Shown piece by piece: positions 27,855 through 37,072 of a stretch of DNA of 64,000 bases. Source of the stretch: Poriferisodalis sp965204125 (GTDB lineage: Bacteria; Actinomycetota; Acidimicrobiia; Acidimicrobiales; Poriferisodalaceae); the NCBI RefSeq assembly GCF_965204125.1, contig NZ_OZ241968.1:930001-994000 (forward strand), given 5' to 3'. How positions within the stretch are numbered: the first letter of the stretch is position 1; each line of letters begins with the position of its first letter. The position numbers and the translations under genes are program-made. The notes under the pieces were generated by a model. The model did not search any database. It was not told the origin of the DNA and saw only the letters and a program-made list of their open reading frames with translations.

Positions 27855-30800
27855 ATGACCGATTCGGCACCTCCAGCGGACATGGTACGGGTCTTGGCCG
27901 AGTTTGCCGCCGGCGTTCGTCGATCAGCCGGAGCGGCTGGGTCGCTCTCTGAAGAAGTGCTGACAGCACCGTGCCGTGACTTGCTGAGCGCAGCAGCGGC
28001 CATCTTGGGCGCAGGCGAGTTCACGATCGTCGACAAGGCACGAGTTCCGGGAACCGGCTACCCGGACATGTCAATCTTCAACGGTCGCGGACAGGTGATC
28101 GCCTATGTGGAGCTGAAGGCACCGGGCAAGGGCGCAGACCCCGAAGAGCTCACCGGCGAGCATGATCGCCGCCAGTGGGAGCGTTACCGACTGCTCGACA
28201 ACATCCTCTACACCGACGGGCTGGACTGGTCGCTGTACCGGCAAGGAAGCCGCAGGGGACGCGTCTTCCGACTCGCCGACGACCTCACCAAACATGTGAG
28301 GCCCACCAGTGTCGATGGGCGCGACGCAGCTGAACTCCTCACCGAGACATTTTCGTGGATGCCGTCAGTTGGCAGCGGTCCGGTCGGACTGGCGCGGTCG
28401 GGTGCTCGCTACTGCCGGATGCTTCGCGACGAGATCGCCGCCTTTGGCACCGAGGTCCCGGGCCTGCCGCCTGCGTCTCGGCAAGCACTGTTCCCCGATC
28501 TCGCCGACGATGCTTTCGCTGATGCGTACGCCCAAGCCGTCACGTTCGCGATCTTGGCAGCGGCCAGCTTGGAGATCCGCCTTGACGTTCACCCGGAGCT
28601 ACACCTGCGGCTGTACGACATCTCGCGCCAGCTTCGTCAGCGGCGCGGCGTGCTCGGAGAAGCTCTGCACCTGCTCACCTACAGCGAGCCCGTGCAGGAA
28701 CGACTGAACATCTACCTCGAATCGCTGCTGGCGCTGGCGGAGTCGGTGGACTGGGAGGGGATTCGCGGCCGCAGCGCCAGCGCTGGAACCGAATGGCTTC
28801 ACTTCTACGAGGATTTTCTCGCTGAGTACGACCGAGAGTTGCGTCGGCAATCAGGTTCCTACTACACGCCGGCGCCCGTCGTGGAATGGATGACGCAGTT
28901 CGCAGATCGGCTGCTCGTCAGCAGATTTGGCAAACAGCGCGGGTTCGCCGATCCAACGGTGACGGTCGTGGATCCCGCAGCCGGCACCGGCACGTTTCTG
29001 CTAAGCGTCATCGATCGCATCGCCGAGACGGTCGAGGCCGATAGCGGCGCGGGTGCGGTCGGCGCTGAGCTCGCCGAGGCCGCACGAGAGCGTCTCATCG
29101 CCTTCGAGGTGCAGGCCGGCCCATACACGGTCGCGCAGCTCCGACTTGCCGAACGGTTGGCAGCCCAGGGCGCCTCGACTGAGTCGAACCGGGTGTATTT
29201 CACCGACACACTCGACGATCCGTTCAGCGACGTGCCAGCAGCCCAGTCGATGTTCGAGCAGATCAGTGCGTCGCGGACCGAAGCCAACCGGGTGAAACGC
29301 GAAGAGCGCGTGACCGTCGTGCTCGGCAACCCGCCATATCTGGCGCAAGCCGCCGGTCGGGGCGGGTGGGTCGAGACCGGAGACCCTGGCGAGGAGGACA
29401 ATCGACCCATCTTCGATGACTGGCGCCCGCCGCCGTCGTGGGGCGTGGGACCGCATGTCAAACATCTGTCGAACCTGTACGTCTATTTCTGGCGCTGGGC
29501 GACCTGGAAGGTGTTCGAGCAGGCGCCGACTGACGAGCAGCCACCCACTGGCGTAGTCACGTTTGTCGCACCCACGGCATTCTTGACCGGACCCGGCTTC
29601 GCGCGTATGCGCGAGTGGCTACGCATGCACTCGACCGACATCTGGGTGCTGCATCTCACGCCCGAAGGGCATCAGGCACCGCAGGCGCACCAAGTATTCG
29701 GCGCAATGCGGCAGCCCGTCGGCATTGTGACTGCGCTGCGAGCGCCTGACGCATCCGAGCGCGACGCACCGGCGACTGTGCGCTTCTACCGCGTGCAACC
29801 GGCGGTGCTCAAGGACAAGTTCGCCGAGATCGCACCGCTGTGCGATCCCGATTCACCCAATTGGATGACGCTTCCTCCTGCGACAACTGACGAGCAGAGG
29901 CGAGCGCCATTCGATCCACCGCCCAGCCAGGCGTGGAGCAGCGCCCCTCGGCTCGACGACATCTTCCCGTGGCACGGCAATGGGGTGATGATCGGGCGCA
30001 CTTGGCCCGTCGCGCCGCTGCCGCAGACCGCCCAGGAAAGATGGGCGACGCTCGTCAGCGAAACCGATGCCCGTCGGCAGGCCGACCTGTTCAAGGAACA
30101 TCGGAGGGACCGGCGGGTCGACCTCCCAGTCGTCGACAATCTCGTCGACCCTCCCGTCCGTCGCCTTGCCATCGCCGACAAAGAAACGCGTGAGAACACC
30201 GCCCTGCCAGGAACGGTCGAGTACCGCTGGCGCAGCTTCGACCGCCAATATCTCATTGCAGACAAGCGCGTGATCAACCAGCCGAATCCGAGCCTGTGGG
30301 CGGCCCACAGCTCACAGCAGCGGTACTTCTGTGTCCCGGCGATGACCACAGATGGCGTTCGGCCGCTGATCGCGTCCAGCACAGGCCTGCCGATTGCGCT
30401 GTGCGATGCGATTCCCGACATGGACAACCTGCTGGGTAACCGTTCCGGTCGCGTTCACCCGCTGTGGCGAGATCGCGACGCTTCCGTGCCGAACATCGCG
30501 CCCGGTCTGCTTGCGGCGATCTCGGCACGCCTAGGTGCCGACGTCACCGGCACCGTTCTGTTCGCGTACGCCGCTGCAGTCATGGCACACCCCGGCTATG
30601 TCTCCCGATTTCAGGACGATCTGCGCAACGCTGACGTGCTACGCCTGCCGATCACCACGGACACCGCCGCATTCGCCGATGCAGTCGCGCTCGGCCAACA
30701 AGTGCTCACAGCCCACTGTCTCGACGTTTCGGCCACGGCTGGGCAGGCCCGAGTGAGGATGCCGATTCCGGTCCAGCCTGCCGAATTCCGCTACGACACC

Positions 30801-31223
30801 CGAACAGAAGCCTTGATCATCTCTTCGCCTGGCGCAACCGACGGCGAGGTTGGACCGGTTCCGAATCGCGTCGCCGCTCTCACGGTCGGCCAGACGAACG
30901 TGCTTGAGTCGTGGTTCCGATCACGCACCACGGGAACATCTCAGCGAGCGGCATCGCCCCTGGACCACATTCGCAGCGATTGGACTGCAGCGGACACGAG
31001 CGAACTGCTCACGGTGCTTGCAGCGCTCGAACAAGTCACCAGCCTGTTCGACGAACAAGCGCGCACGCTCGAACACCTACTTTCGGGGCCCACACTGAGT
31101 ATCGAAGAACTTGACGACATCGGCGTGCTGCCGGTTACTGCCGACGCGCGTCGCAAGCCGCCGCCCTTCGCGCAACGCCAAGCATCCTTACTCGAGGCGA
31201 CCGATCCTGCCACCGAGGACTGA
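27855..31223 (+). CDS. Single-chain restriction-modification enzyme (Type IIG/ISP-like)
   Basis: A 1122-residue protein joining nuclease, methyltransferase and target recognition. The N-terminal PD-(D/E)xK site is Asp71 ... Glu86-x-Lys88 (YPDMSIF and YVELKAPGKG). An all-helical linker runs to about residue 330. The N6-adenine methyltransferase domain starts SGSYYTPAPVVEWM, with SAM motif DPAAGTGTFL from Asp373 and catalytic NPPY at 492-495. The last third, from about residue 780, resembles the Type ISP C-terminal specificity domain. No helicase is present, so it fits a Type IIG-like enzyme rather than translocating ISP. The ATG at 27855 follows GAGAGAGGG. It has no separate S or R gene. GC is somewhat below the flanks. 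Confidence 0.85.
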   Translation: MTDSAPPADMVRVLAEFAAGVRRSAGAAGSLSEEVLTAPCRDLLSAAAAILGAGEFTIVDKARVPGTGYPDMSIFNGRGQVIAYVELKAPGKGADPEELTGEHDRRQWERYRLLDNILYTDGLDWSLYRQGSRRGRVFRLADDLTKHVRPTSVDGRDAAELLTETFSWMPSVGSGPVGLARSGARYCRMLRDEIAAFGTEVPGLPPASRQALFPDLADDAFADAYAQAVTFAILAAASLEIRLDVHPELHLRLYDISRQLRQRRGVLGEALHLLTYSEPVQERLNIYLESLLALAESVDWEGIRGRSASAGTEWLHFYEDFLAEYDRELRRQSGSYYTPAPVVEWMTQFADRLLVSRFGKQRGFADPTVTVVDPAAGTGTFLLSVIDRIAETVEADSGAGAVGAELAEAARERLIAFEVQAGPYTVAQLRLAERLAAQGASTESNRVYFTDTLDDPFSDVPAAQSMFEQISASRTEANRVKREERVTVVLGNPPYLAQAAGRGGWVETGDPGEEDNRPIFDDWRPPPSWGVGPHVKHLSNLYVYFWRWATWKVFEQAPTDEQPPTGVVTFVAPTAFLTGPGFARMREWLRMHSTDIWVLHLTPEGHQAPQAHQVFGAMRQPVGIVTALRAPDASERDAPATVRFYRVQPAVLKDKFAEIAPLCDPDSPNWMTLPPATTDEQRRAPFDPPPSQAWSSAPRLDDIFPWHGNGVMIGRTWPVAPLPQTAQERWATLVSETDARRQADLFKEHRRDRRVDLPVVDNLVDPPVRRLAIADKETRENTALPGTVEYRWRSFDRQYLIADKRVINQPNPSLWAAHSSQQRYFCVPAMTTDGVRPLIASSTGLPIALCDAIPDMDNLLGNRSGRVHPLWRDRDASVPNIAPGLLAAISARLGADVTGTVLFAYAAAVMAHPGYVSRFQDDLRNADVLRLPITTDTAAFADAVALGQQVLTAHCLDVSATAGQARVRMPIPVQPAEFRYDTRTEALIISSPGATDGEVGPVPNRVAALTVGQTNVLESWFRSRTTGTSQRAASPLDHIRSDWTAADTSELLTVLAALEQVTSLFDEQARTLEHLLSGPTLSIEELDDIGVLPVTADARRKPPPFAQRQASLLEATDPATED

Positions 31224-31359
31224 AGCGCCATGACAAGCAAGCGATCCTTGGACGTTTCGTAGCCGCGCCCACGCGGTCGTCTCGTAGGAACAGACACGAT
31301 TCACGTTCGCAACGCACCATATGAGCCCGATCTGTCCCACACAACGCCGCGACGCTCAG

Positions 31360-32676
31360 TTAAGCGCCGAACATCGCCCTCCTCATTTCGGATGTCATAA
31401 AGGCATTGGTGCTTCCCGCAGGCATCTCCTTAGCAATTCGGCCTCTCGTCCGGTCCAGAATGGGGGGACAACGACATTGACGAGCTTCGCAGTCCAAACA
31501 GTAGTCAGGATAGCTCGTCGCCATACCGCGTTCGAGGTCATGTCCAATATGCTTGAGGGGTGTGTTGTTCTTCATTTCGCGAATATTCTCAACCCGCATC
31601 AGCCAAGCAAATACGTCAGCGGCTTCGCTCAAGAAGAAGCTGGGCTCTTCGTCAAAGAGCCGGACTGCTTCCGCCAATTCACCGAGTTCCTCGGTTAATC
31701 GGGCAAAGGTCGGGCCGTAAGAGTCCGTTTGAGATACAGGATAGATCTTCCGAAACATTTTGAGCCACTGGCTCAAACTCTGAGGGCGTTGGCCGTACCT
31801 ATTGGATGAGGCGAGTTGTTCGAGTTCAACCCAGCGCGGTCGGCCCGGCTCTTGCTTTATGTCACGGCATATATCTTCATTGTGCGTTGCAGTCTCACAG
31901 TACGGACAAGCATTAGGGAACTTTCTGAAGATCATGTCGGAGACTTGCCCAACACTGGCCTTGCCGCAGAGCGCGAACCACCAAGCGAGCGCCTTCGGCA
32001 CGTACAACGTGAGATCCACGTTTGGCTTCTTCTTCTCACTTGCAAACCCGCTCAGTCCGCCAACCACTTCAACTAGATGATCCATCATGTAGCTGAGGCC
32101 ACGGTGAGAATTCTTGGCCCAGTAGATCTTGTTTAGGGCGATATACCACTGGTCGAGACTGCGGTCACCGTACGACTCGAAGAGTTCATCATCATTTCGG
32201 GAGAGGATCCGAAATTGTCGACTAAAGTCGAGATTGAGTTCCTCAACTTGTGTCATCAGCTCGGCCGGAAACAGCTGCACTTCGATTCCGGCTTCTCGAA
32301 GTCGAAGGACCCCTTTTCCAGTAATATTGGGATTGGGATCCAACATACCAACGACTACAGTAGCGATCTGACGATCAATTATTCTATCAGCACACGGCTT
32401 CTTGGGTTCATTGCGGGAGATGCATGGTTCAAGGGTTGTGATAAGAGTTGCTCCGGCGACGTCAGTTTGCCCAAGCTTCTTTTCGAGCAATGTATATTCA
32501 GCATGATCGCCCGAGGCGAGTTCACCCCGATATGCGACGTTCACGATGTTGTCGTCCCTCACGAGGACGGCACCGACTTTGGGATCGGTCCTATCCGATC
32601 TATCAGAGCGACATTCTCGAGCGATTTCGATCGCACGCTTCATTGCGTCCAATTCGGGCTGCGTCACCATATTCAT
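31360..32676 (-). CDS. Deaminase - tandem MazG-like fusion with two cysteine clusters
   Basis: A 438-residue fusion. Residues 5-150 are a zinc deaminase of the CMP/dCMP/RibD type: His58-Ala-Glu60, and Cys85 with Cys95 in LEPCISRNEPKKPC. Residues 170-270 look like a MazG-type pyrophosphohydrolase domain that has lost most metal ligands (HLVEVVGGL; YVPKALAWWFAL), ending RKFPNACPYC...C270. Residues 315-405 repeat the plan with intact ligands: Glu329, Glu330, Glu333 and Glu351, Asp354 (LTEELGELAEAV; SEAADVFAWLM), ending SYPDYCLDCEARQCRC. It probably acts on nucleotides or (d)NTPs. It converges on the restriction gene. Local GC is about 45%, so it was acquired. Start ATG 32676; an ATG two codons on is possible. 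Confidence 0.75.
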   Translation of the reverse strand: MNMVTQPELDAMKRAIEIARECRSDRSDRTDPKVGAVLVRDDNIVNVAYRGELASGDHAEYTLLEKKLGQTDVAGATLITTLEPCISRNEPKKPCADRIIDRQIATVVVGMLDPNPNITGKGVLRLREAGIEVQLFPAELMTQVEELNLDFSRQFRILSRNDDELFESYGDRSLDQWYIALNKIYWAKNSHRGLSYMMDHLVEVVGGLSGFASEKKKPNVDLTLYVPKALAWWFALCGKASVGQVSDMIFRKFPNACPYCETATHNEDICRDIKQEPGRPRWVELEQLASSNRYGQRPQSLSQWLKMFRKIYPVSQTDSYGPTFARLTEELGELAEAVRLFDEEPSFFLSEAADVFAWLMRVENIREMKNNTPLKHIGHDLERGMATSYPDYCLDCEARQCRCPPILDRTRGRIAKEMPAGSTNAFMTSEMRRAMFGA

Positions 32677-33345
32677 GGTCGGAGCCTAGCTGTCGCCCAT
32701 TCGGCTTGCTTGATTGTGAATCTGGTGAACTGCTTGTTGTGATTCGCTTGGGCGGTCCAACTGCATTGACCGGCTTTGCTGACCTGCGACGATATAGGTC
32801 GCCAATGCGTATACCGAGCTAGCCAAGAGGTACGACATAGCTAAGAAATGACCGTGCGGCAATAGCGGCATGGCTGGCAAACGACGAGAATCCGATCGTG
32901 ACCCCGCCCAAGACGATCTGGACTCAGGAATCGAATTGGCGCTCCCAGCGCCTCTCGCTGGGACAACGCTGGATTCTGCTGTCGTTGCGGGCGACGAGGC
33001 TTCACGGCTCCGCAGGACGACCGGCAGAAGCAGGCCGTCTCGTAATCAATGCGACAACCGCCGTCCGACTCTAGGCAAGGTTGGGACTAACTGCCTTCAA
33101 GGTTGCCAGAGGGGATCACCTCCAAGGCGTATACGAAGCCATGCGTCGACTCGGGCTGCGTGCCTTCAAAATGTCGAGCCCAAGAAGAGCTGCCTGATCT
33201 ACCGACACACCTCAACAAGCTCGGACGCACTCCTGAACTGTCGCGCTAGCCTCAGCGCCCTCAAACCAGCGCTGGCGCACGTCTCGGTCTAGAGAGCTGG
33301 GAACTACGAACCCAACGCTCTACGCCGTCATCCGTGCCAGCGCCT
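32677..33345. other. Low-GC spacer without a credible gene
   Basis: The 669 bases between the deaminase-MazG gene and tRNA-Thr hold no gene I can support. A 140-codon open frame from 32870 on the plus strand has an arginine/serine/cysteine-rich product unlike any family. Fragments in different frames around 33105-33180 look protein-like (for example DHLQGVYEAMRRLGLRAF) but are broken by stops, which suggests decayed coding DNA. The promoter of the deaminase-MazG gene must lie at the left end. No integrase or transposase remnant was recognised. Confidence 0.5.
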
Positions 33346-33417
33346 GCCCGAGTAGCTCAGTGGCAGAGCGGCTCTCTCGTAAAGAGCAGGTCGTGGGTTC
33401 AATCCCCACCTCGGGCT
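33346..33417 (+). tRNA. tRNA-Thr (anticodon CGT)
   Basis: A full 72-base cloverleaf. The acceptor is GCCCGAG / CTCGGGC, the D arm GCTC-AGTGGCA-GAGC, the anticodon arm GCTCT-CTCGTAA-AGAGC with anticodon CGT (reads ACG), and the T arm GTGGG-TTCAATC-CCCAC. The discriminator is T and no CCA is encoded. It marks the right edge of the accessory block. A GCCGGC ... GCCGGC hairpin immediately downstream (33419-33440) may end transcription. Confidence 0.95.
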
Positions 33418-33454
33418 CGCCGGCGGACCGCAGGGCCGGCTGGTGGGCGAGGCC

Positions 33455-34759
33455 TTACCCGCCGAGGTGGCCGAGGCGAATGAACAGGCAGCTCAGGGCC
33501 AAACGCTGGTTGGCGTTGAAGCGCAGCGCCTCGGCGGCGTCGCCGATGGCGTCCAGCTGTCCCGCTGCCGACTCTGCACGCAGGCTGCCGTTGCCGGATT
33601 CATCGCGGATCTGCGATGCCAGCACGGCCAAGCCCATCGTGATCTCGTCGGTGCGCACCCGGCGCAGTTCACGGCGGTGACGCTCGTCGAGCGAACTGCG
33701 GCCCACATTCGTCCCGTAGAGCTCGGCCTGCTCGTCGGCTGCTGCTCGCTCTGCCTCGTGGCGGGCTTCGAGCGGTGCGGCGGCCTGCTCGGCCGCCTCC
33801 AGCGCGGCATCCACTGCTGCCATCGCAGCGGATGCCGTGCCGTTCAGGGTGCCCCGCAGGCCGCGCCACGTCTCGATGCGCACGGCAGCGTCGTCGTCGG
33901 AGGCGAGCAGCCGAGCACGGTCGATCGAGCCTCCGGCAGCGGCTGCGGCGAAGCTGGCACGGCCGGGCTCGATGCCCTCGGCGACGAGCAGCGCTTGCAG
34001 GTCGGTGTCGCCCAACGACTCGAAGTCGACACGTGCGCAGCGGGAGGCCAACGTCTCCATCGACCGGTTGACTTCCTCCGCGATCAGCACGAAGACGCAC
34101 GACGGCGGCGGCTCCTCGACCGACTTCAGCAGGATCGGCGCGCTCAGCGCTGCACGGTCGACGTCGCAGAGCACGATGACCTTCTGGTCGCCGGCGACGG
34201 GCGCAGCCGCGGCGGCACGCACCGCCTCGCGAGCCTGCTCGGCCGTCATGGCTGCACCGACACGATCGAAGACCAGCAGGTCGGGGTGCTGCTCGGCGAG
34301 CGCGAGACGGCGTTCACGCTCGGGAGTCGCGCTGCGTGCCGCCAGCAGTTCGCCGGCGAAACGGCACGCTGCGCCGCGCAGGCCGGCGCCCGCGGGGCCG
34401 ACGAACAGGTAGGCCGGCAACGGCGAAACGAGCGCTGCCTGCAGGCGGTCAACCGCTGCCGGCTGGCCCACGATGCCATCCAGCAGGTTGCCGACCGGAG
34501 CCTCGTCCACGATCGGCTCGTCGAGCGGTGACGGGGCGGGCGGAACCGGGAGCTCGTCCGCCACCGGCTCGTCAGCGGCTGGCACCGACAGGTCTGACAG
34601 CACCGGTGCCTCATCGACCTGCGAGGACGATTGGGACGGCGGCGAATCAGGGGAAGCGGGCGGCGGGTCGCCAAAGTCGAACAGCGACAGCGGGGCCGGC
34701 TCGGCTGGGGCGTGCTCCGATGTGGCCTCCGGATCGTCGGCGCCGTCTTCCGATGCCAC
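33455..34759 (-). CDS. holB: DNA polymerase III delta'-like clamp-loader subunit
   Basis: The delta' AAA+ subunit of the clamp loader. The N-terminal ~95 residues are an acidic, proline-rich low-complexity extension not seen in compact HolB. The AAA core begins GQPAAVDRLQAAL. The P-loop position reads FVGPAGAGLRGAA, lacking the lysine, as expected for a delta' that does not hydrolyse ATP. LLKSVEEPPPSCVFVLIAE and LASRCARVDF (SRC motif) are characteristic. The GTG at 34759 lies ten bases after tmk and gives 434 residues. It closes the operon topA-MFS-tmk-holB; tmk-holB linkage is common in bacteria. Confidence 0.85.
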   Translation of the reverse strand: MASEDGADDPEATSEHAPAEPAPLSLFDFGDPPPASPDSPPSQSSSQVDEAPVLSDLSVPAADEPVADELPVPPAPSPLDEPIVDEAPVGNLLDGIVGQPAAVDRLQAALVSPLPAYLFVGPAGAGLRGAACRFAGELLAARSATPERERRLALAEQHPDLLVFDRVGAAMTAEQAREAVRAAAAAPVAGDQKVIVLCDVDRAALSAPILLKSVEEPPPSCVFVLIAEEVNRSMETLASRCARVDFESLGDTDLQALLVAEGIEPGRASFAAAAAGGSIDRARLLASDDDAAVRIETWRGLRGTLNGTASAAMAAVDAALEAAEQAAAPLEARHEAERAAADEQAELYGTNVGRSSLDERHRRELRRVRTDEITMGLAVLASQIRDESGNGSLRAESAAGQLDAIGDAAEALRFNANQRLALSCLFIRLGHLGG

Positions 34760-34769
34760 GACGAGCGCC

Positions 34770-35504
34770 CTAGTCCGCCATCGCGGGATGCTCAGCAACC
34801 GCGACTCGCACCCGCTCGGCAACCTCGTCGACGCTGCCGGTGGCGTCCACACGGACCCAGCGATCAGGTTCCGCGTCGCACAGTTCGCGATAGCTGCGCC
34901 ATACCCGCATCGCGAACTCCAACGCCTCGCCCTCCAACCGGTCCGGTCTGACAGTTCTCGACTGCTCGCCGCCCGGTGCGGCGTTCGAGCCACCCTCCAG
35001 CAGTGACATCTGCTCGCCGCCAACCCGGTCCAGTCGGTGAACGCGTCGGTCGGCATCTGCCAGCGGCACATCGAGCAGCACAACGAGGTCAGGCAGGATG
35101 ACTTCGGGCAGGACCGTCGATGCCTCGGTGGGCCGTTGCGAGGCGTAGTTGATGAGTGCCTGCAGATCGTCGAGGGCCAAACCCCGTCCGTGACCCTGGT
35201 AGGCCAAGGTTGAGCCATAGGAGCGGTCGGTGACGACGTCGCGACCAGCTTCAAGCGCCGGAACGACGACCGTAGCGATGTGCTGGGCCCGATCGGCGGC
35301 GAACAGCAAGGCCTCTGTTCGAGCCACAGGCACGGCGATGTCGGAGGCGTCGAGCAGAGCGCTGCGCAACAATGCACCAAGCGGCGTCCCACCGGGCTCG
35401 CGGGTATGGACGGCATCGAGGTGGGACGCCAGCATCTCGGCCTGCGTGGACTTGCCGCTGCCGTCGAAGCCTTCCAGGGCGATGTATCGGCCGCGAGAAC
35501 TCAT
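34770..35504 (-). CDS. tmk: Thymidylate kinase
   Basis: Phosphorylates dTMP to dTDP. The P-loop is EGFDGSGKST. REPGGTPLGALLR is the DRX-equivalent region, and DRSYGSTLAYQG binds the thymine. The 244 residues are some 30 more than usual because of an insertion in the LID region (VHRLDRVGGEQMSLLEGG onward), where glycine- and serine-rich sequence replaces the short arginine loop. The ATG at 35504 has GAGG upstream. It follows the MFS gene by 43 bases and precedes holB by ten. Confidence 0.92.
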   Translation of the reverse strand: MSSRGRYIALEGFDGSGKSTQAEMLASHLDAVHTREPGGTPLGALLRSALLDASDIAVPVARTEALLFAADRAQHIATVVVPALEAGRDVVTDRSYGSTLAYQGHGRGLALDDLQALINYASQRPTEASTVLPEVILPDLVVLLDVPLADADRRVHRLDRVGGEQMSLLEGGSNAAPGGEQSRTVRPDRLEGEALEFAMRVWRSYRELCDAEPDRWVRVDATGSVDEVAERVRVAVAEHPAMAD

Positions 35505-35547
35505 GCCGTTGCCTCGCCGTAGGGCGCGCCGTCGGGCCTGCGGACGG

Positions 35548-37038
35548 TCATGATGCATCCTCGCCGCTGTTGGCGGCCTGCGGTGCCCGGCGCCCCTCGC
35601 CCCGCCGGCTGCGCAGCGACAGGGCGGCCAGCACGCCTGCCATCAGGATCAGCAACGCACCCAGCCACAGCGCTCCCCTCACCCCGGGCAGCGCGAGCAC
35701 CGAGTCGCCGACGCGGATCTCGTTGTCGAACGCAACCTCGAAGAGCCACTGGAAGCCGTCCGACAGGAAGCCCCCAGCCGCCATCGAGATCAGCAGGCAG
35801 AAGCGCACCAGCGTGTACATGGCCGCGAAGACCCGCCCGCGCAGCACCTCCTCCACGTTCTCGTGCAGCAGCGTCAGCCCGGTGACGTACACCGAGCCGG
35901 CCGCCAGCCCCAGCAGCAGCACCCCAGCCAGCACCAGCAGCGTGATGGACACCGAGGCGGCAAACATCAGCGAGGCACCGGCGAGGAACACCGAGAACAC
36001 AAAGAGCCGGGCGCGCCCCTCCGCGGCAAGCGCGGACTGGCGGCCGAGGTAGTTCGCGGCGCTCTGCAGCAGCGTCACCAGCGCCACCCCGCCGCCGACG
36101 CCCAGGCCCATCGCCACCAGGATCGAGCTGAAGCCGGCGCTGCCGGCACCCAGCACCTCGTCGTTGAAGACCGCTCCCAGCGGTACGAGCATGCCGCCGC
36201 CGATCATGCCGGTGCCCAGGCCCACCAGCACGGCACGCACCTGCGGGTTGAGGGCGATGAAGTCCCAGCCTTCGCGCAGCTCGCGGAAGCCCTGGCGCCA
36301 GTCGATGCGGCGACCGGTGTCGCGCTTGCGATGCGCTGCGGTGATGTGCGGCGACAGCGGCAGCGTGGCGATGATCGCTGCGGCAATGAGGAAGGTGGCC
36401 GAGTCGAGGACGAGCGACATCTCCACCTGGCCTATGTCGGTCCAGCCGATCAGCTCGCCCAGCTTGGCCATGAGGGCGAAGGCGCCGGCGCCCAGCGGGA
36501 ACGTGCCATACGCGGCCACCAGGCCCAGCGAGTTGGCCGCGGTGAGGTGCTGGGCGGGCACGATGTTGGGGACGATCGCCTCCTTGGCCGGGCTCCACAG
36601 CGAAGTGGCCAGCTCCAGCGCCAGCGATGCCAGCACCAGCAGCCACACCCGGTCGATGAACGGGATGGTCAGCAGCACGCTGGCCCGCACGATGTCGCAG
36701 ATCACCAGCAGGCGCTTGCGGTTGAAGCGATCCACGATGATGCCGCCGGCCGATGCCAGGAAGAAGCCCGGCAGCACCCGCGCCGTCACCACCAGCGCGA
36801 TGGCGGAGCCCGGCTGATCGCCGCCGATGCGCCGCGCCACCTCGATGGTGGCGAGCAGCCCGATCCAGTCGCCGAACGAGCTCACCACCTGCGCGACCCA
36901 CAGGCGCAGGAACCCCGGCGCTGCGAACAAGCCCGGCTGCGGCGCCTCGGCCCCTGCGTCCGGGTCGTCGACGGCTTCAGCGTCGGCGTCAGGTGCCCCC
37001 GAGCCCCCGAACGACTGCATCGAGCGGTCCGAATCCAT
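35548..37038 (-). CDS. MFS transporter (MFS_3 efflux-like)
   Basis: A 12-helix major facilitator of 496 residues. A 40-residue acidic, alanine/proline-rich cytoplasmic leader precedes LFAAPGFLRLWVAQVVSSFGDWIG, the usual opening of the MFS_3 transmembrane secretion-effector group (EntS-like). IIVDRFNRKRLLVICDIVRA matches the loop 2-3 signature with conserved aspartate and arginines. Substrates of this group include siderophores and drugs, but nothing here fixes the choice. It is sandwiched between topA (34 bases upstream) and tmk (43 bases downstream), so it is transcribed with replication genes. The start is ATG at 37038. Confidence 0.82.
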   Translation of the reverse strand: MDSDRSMQSFGGSGAPDADAEAVDDPDAGAEAPQPGLFAAPGFLRLWVAQVVSSFGDWIGLLATIEVARRIGGDQPGSAIALVVTARVLPGFFLASAGGIIVDRFNRKRLLVICDIVRASVLLTIPFIDRVWLLVLASLALELATSLWSPAKEAIVPNIVPAQHLTAANSLGLVAAYGTFPLGAGAFALMAKLGELIGWTDIGQVEMSLVLDSATFLIAAAIIATLPLSPHITAAHRKRDTGRRIDWRQGFRELREGWDFIALNPQVRAVLVGLGTGMIGGGMLVPLGAVFNDEVLGAGSAGFSSILVAMGLGVGGGVALVTLLQSAANYLGRQSALAAEGRARLFVFSVFLAGASLMFAASVSITLLVLAGVLLLGLAAGSVYVTGLTLLHENVEEVLRGRVFAAMYTLVRFCLLISMAAGGFLSDGFQWLFEVAFDNEIRVGDSVLALPGVRGALWLGALLILMAGVLAALSLRSRRGEGRRAPQAANSGEDAS

Positions 37039-37072
37039 GGCACTCAGCAGGCTAGAAGCCGGACGCTCCCTG

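Noticed and set aside
32870..33292. A 140-codon open frame in the low-GC spacer
   Set aside because: The composition is atypical, there is no ribosome site, and other frames show equally protein-like fragments with stops, so it is recorded as non-coding or decayed DNA.
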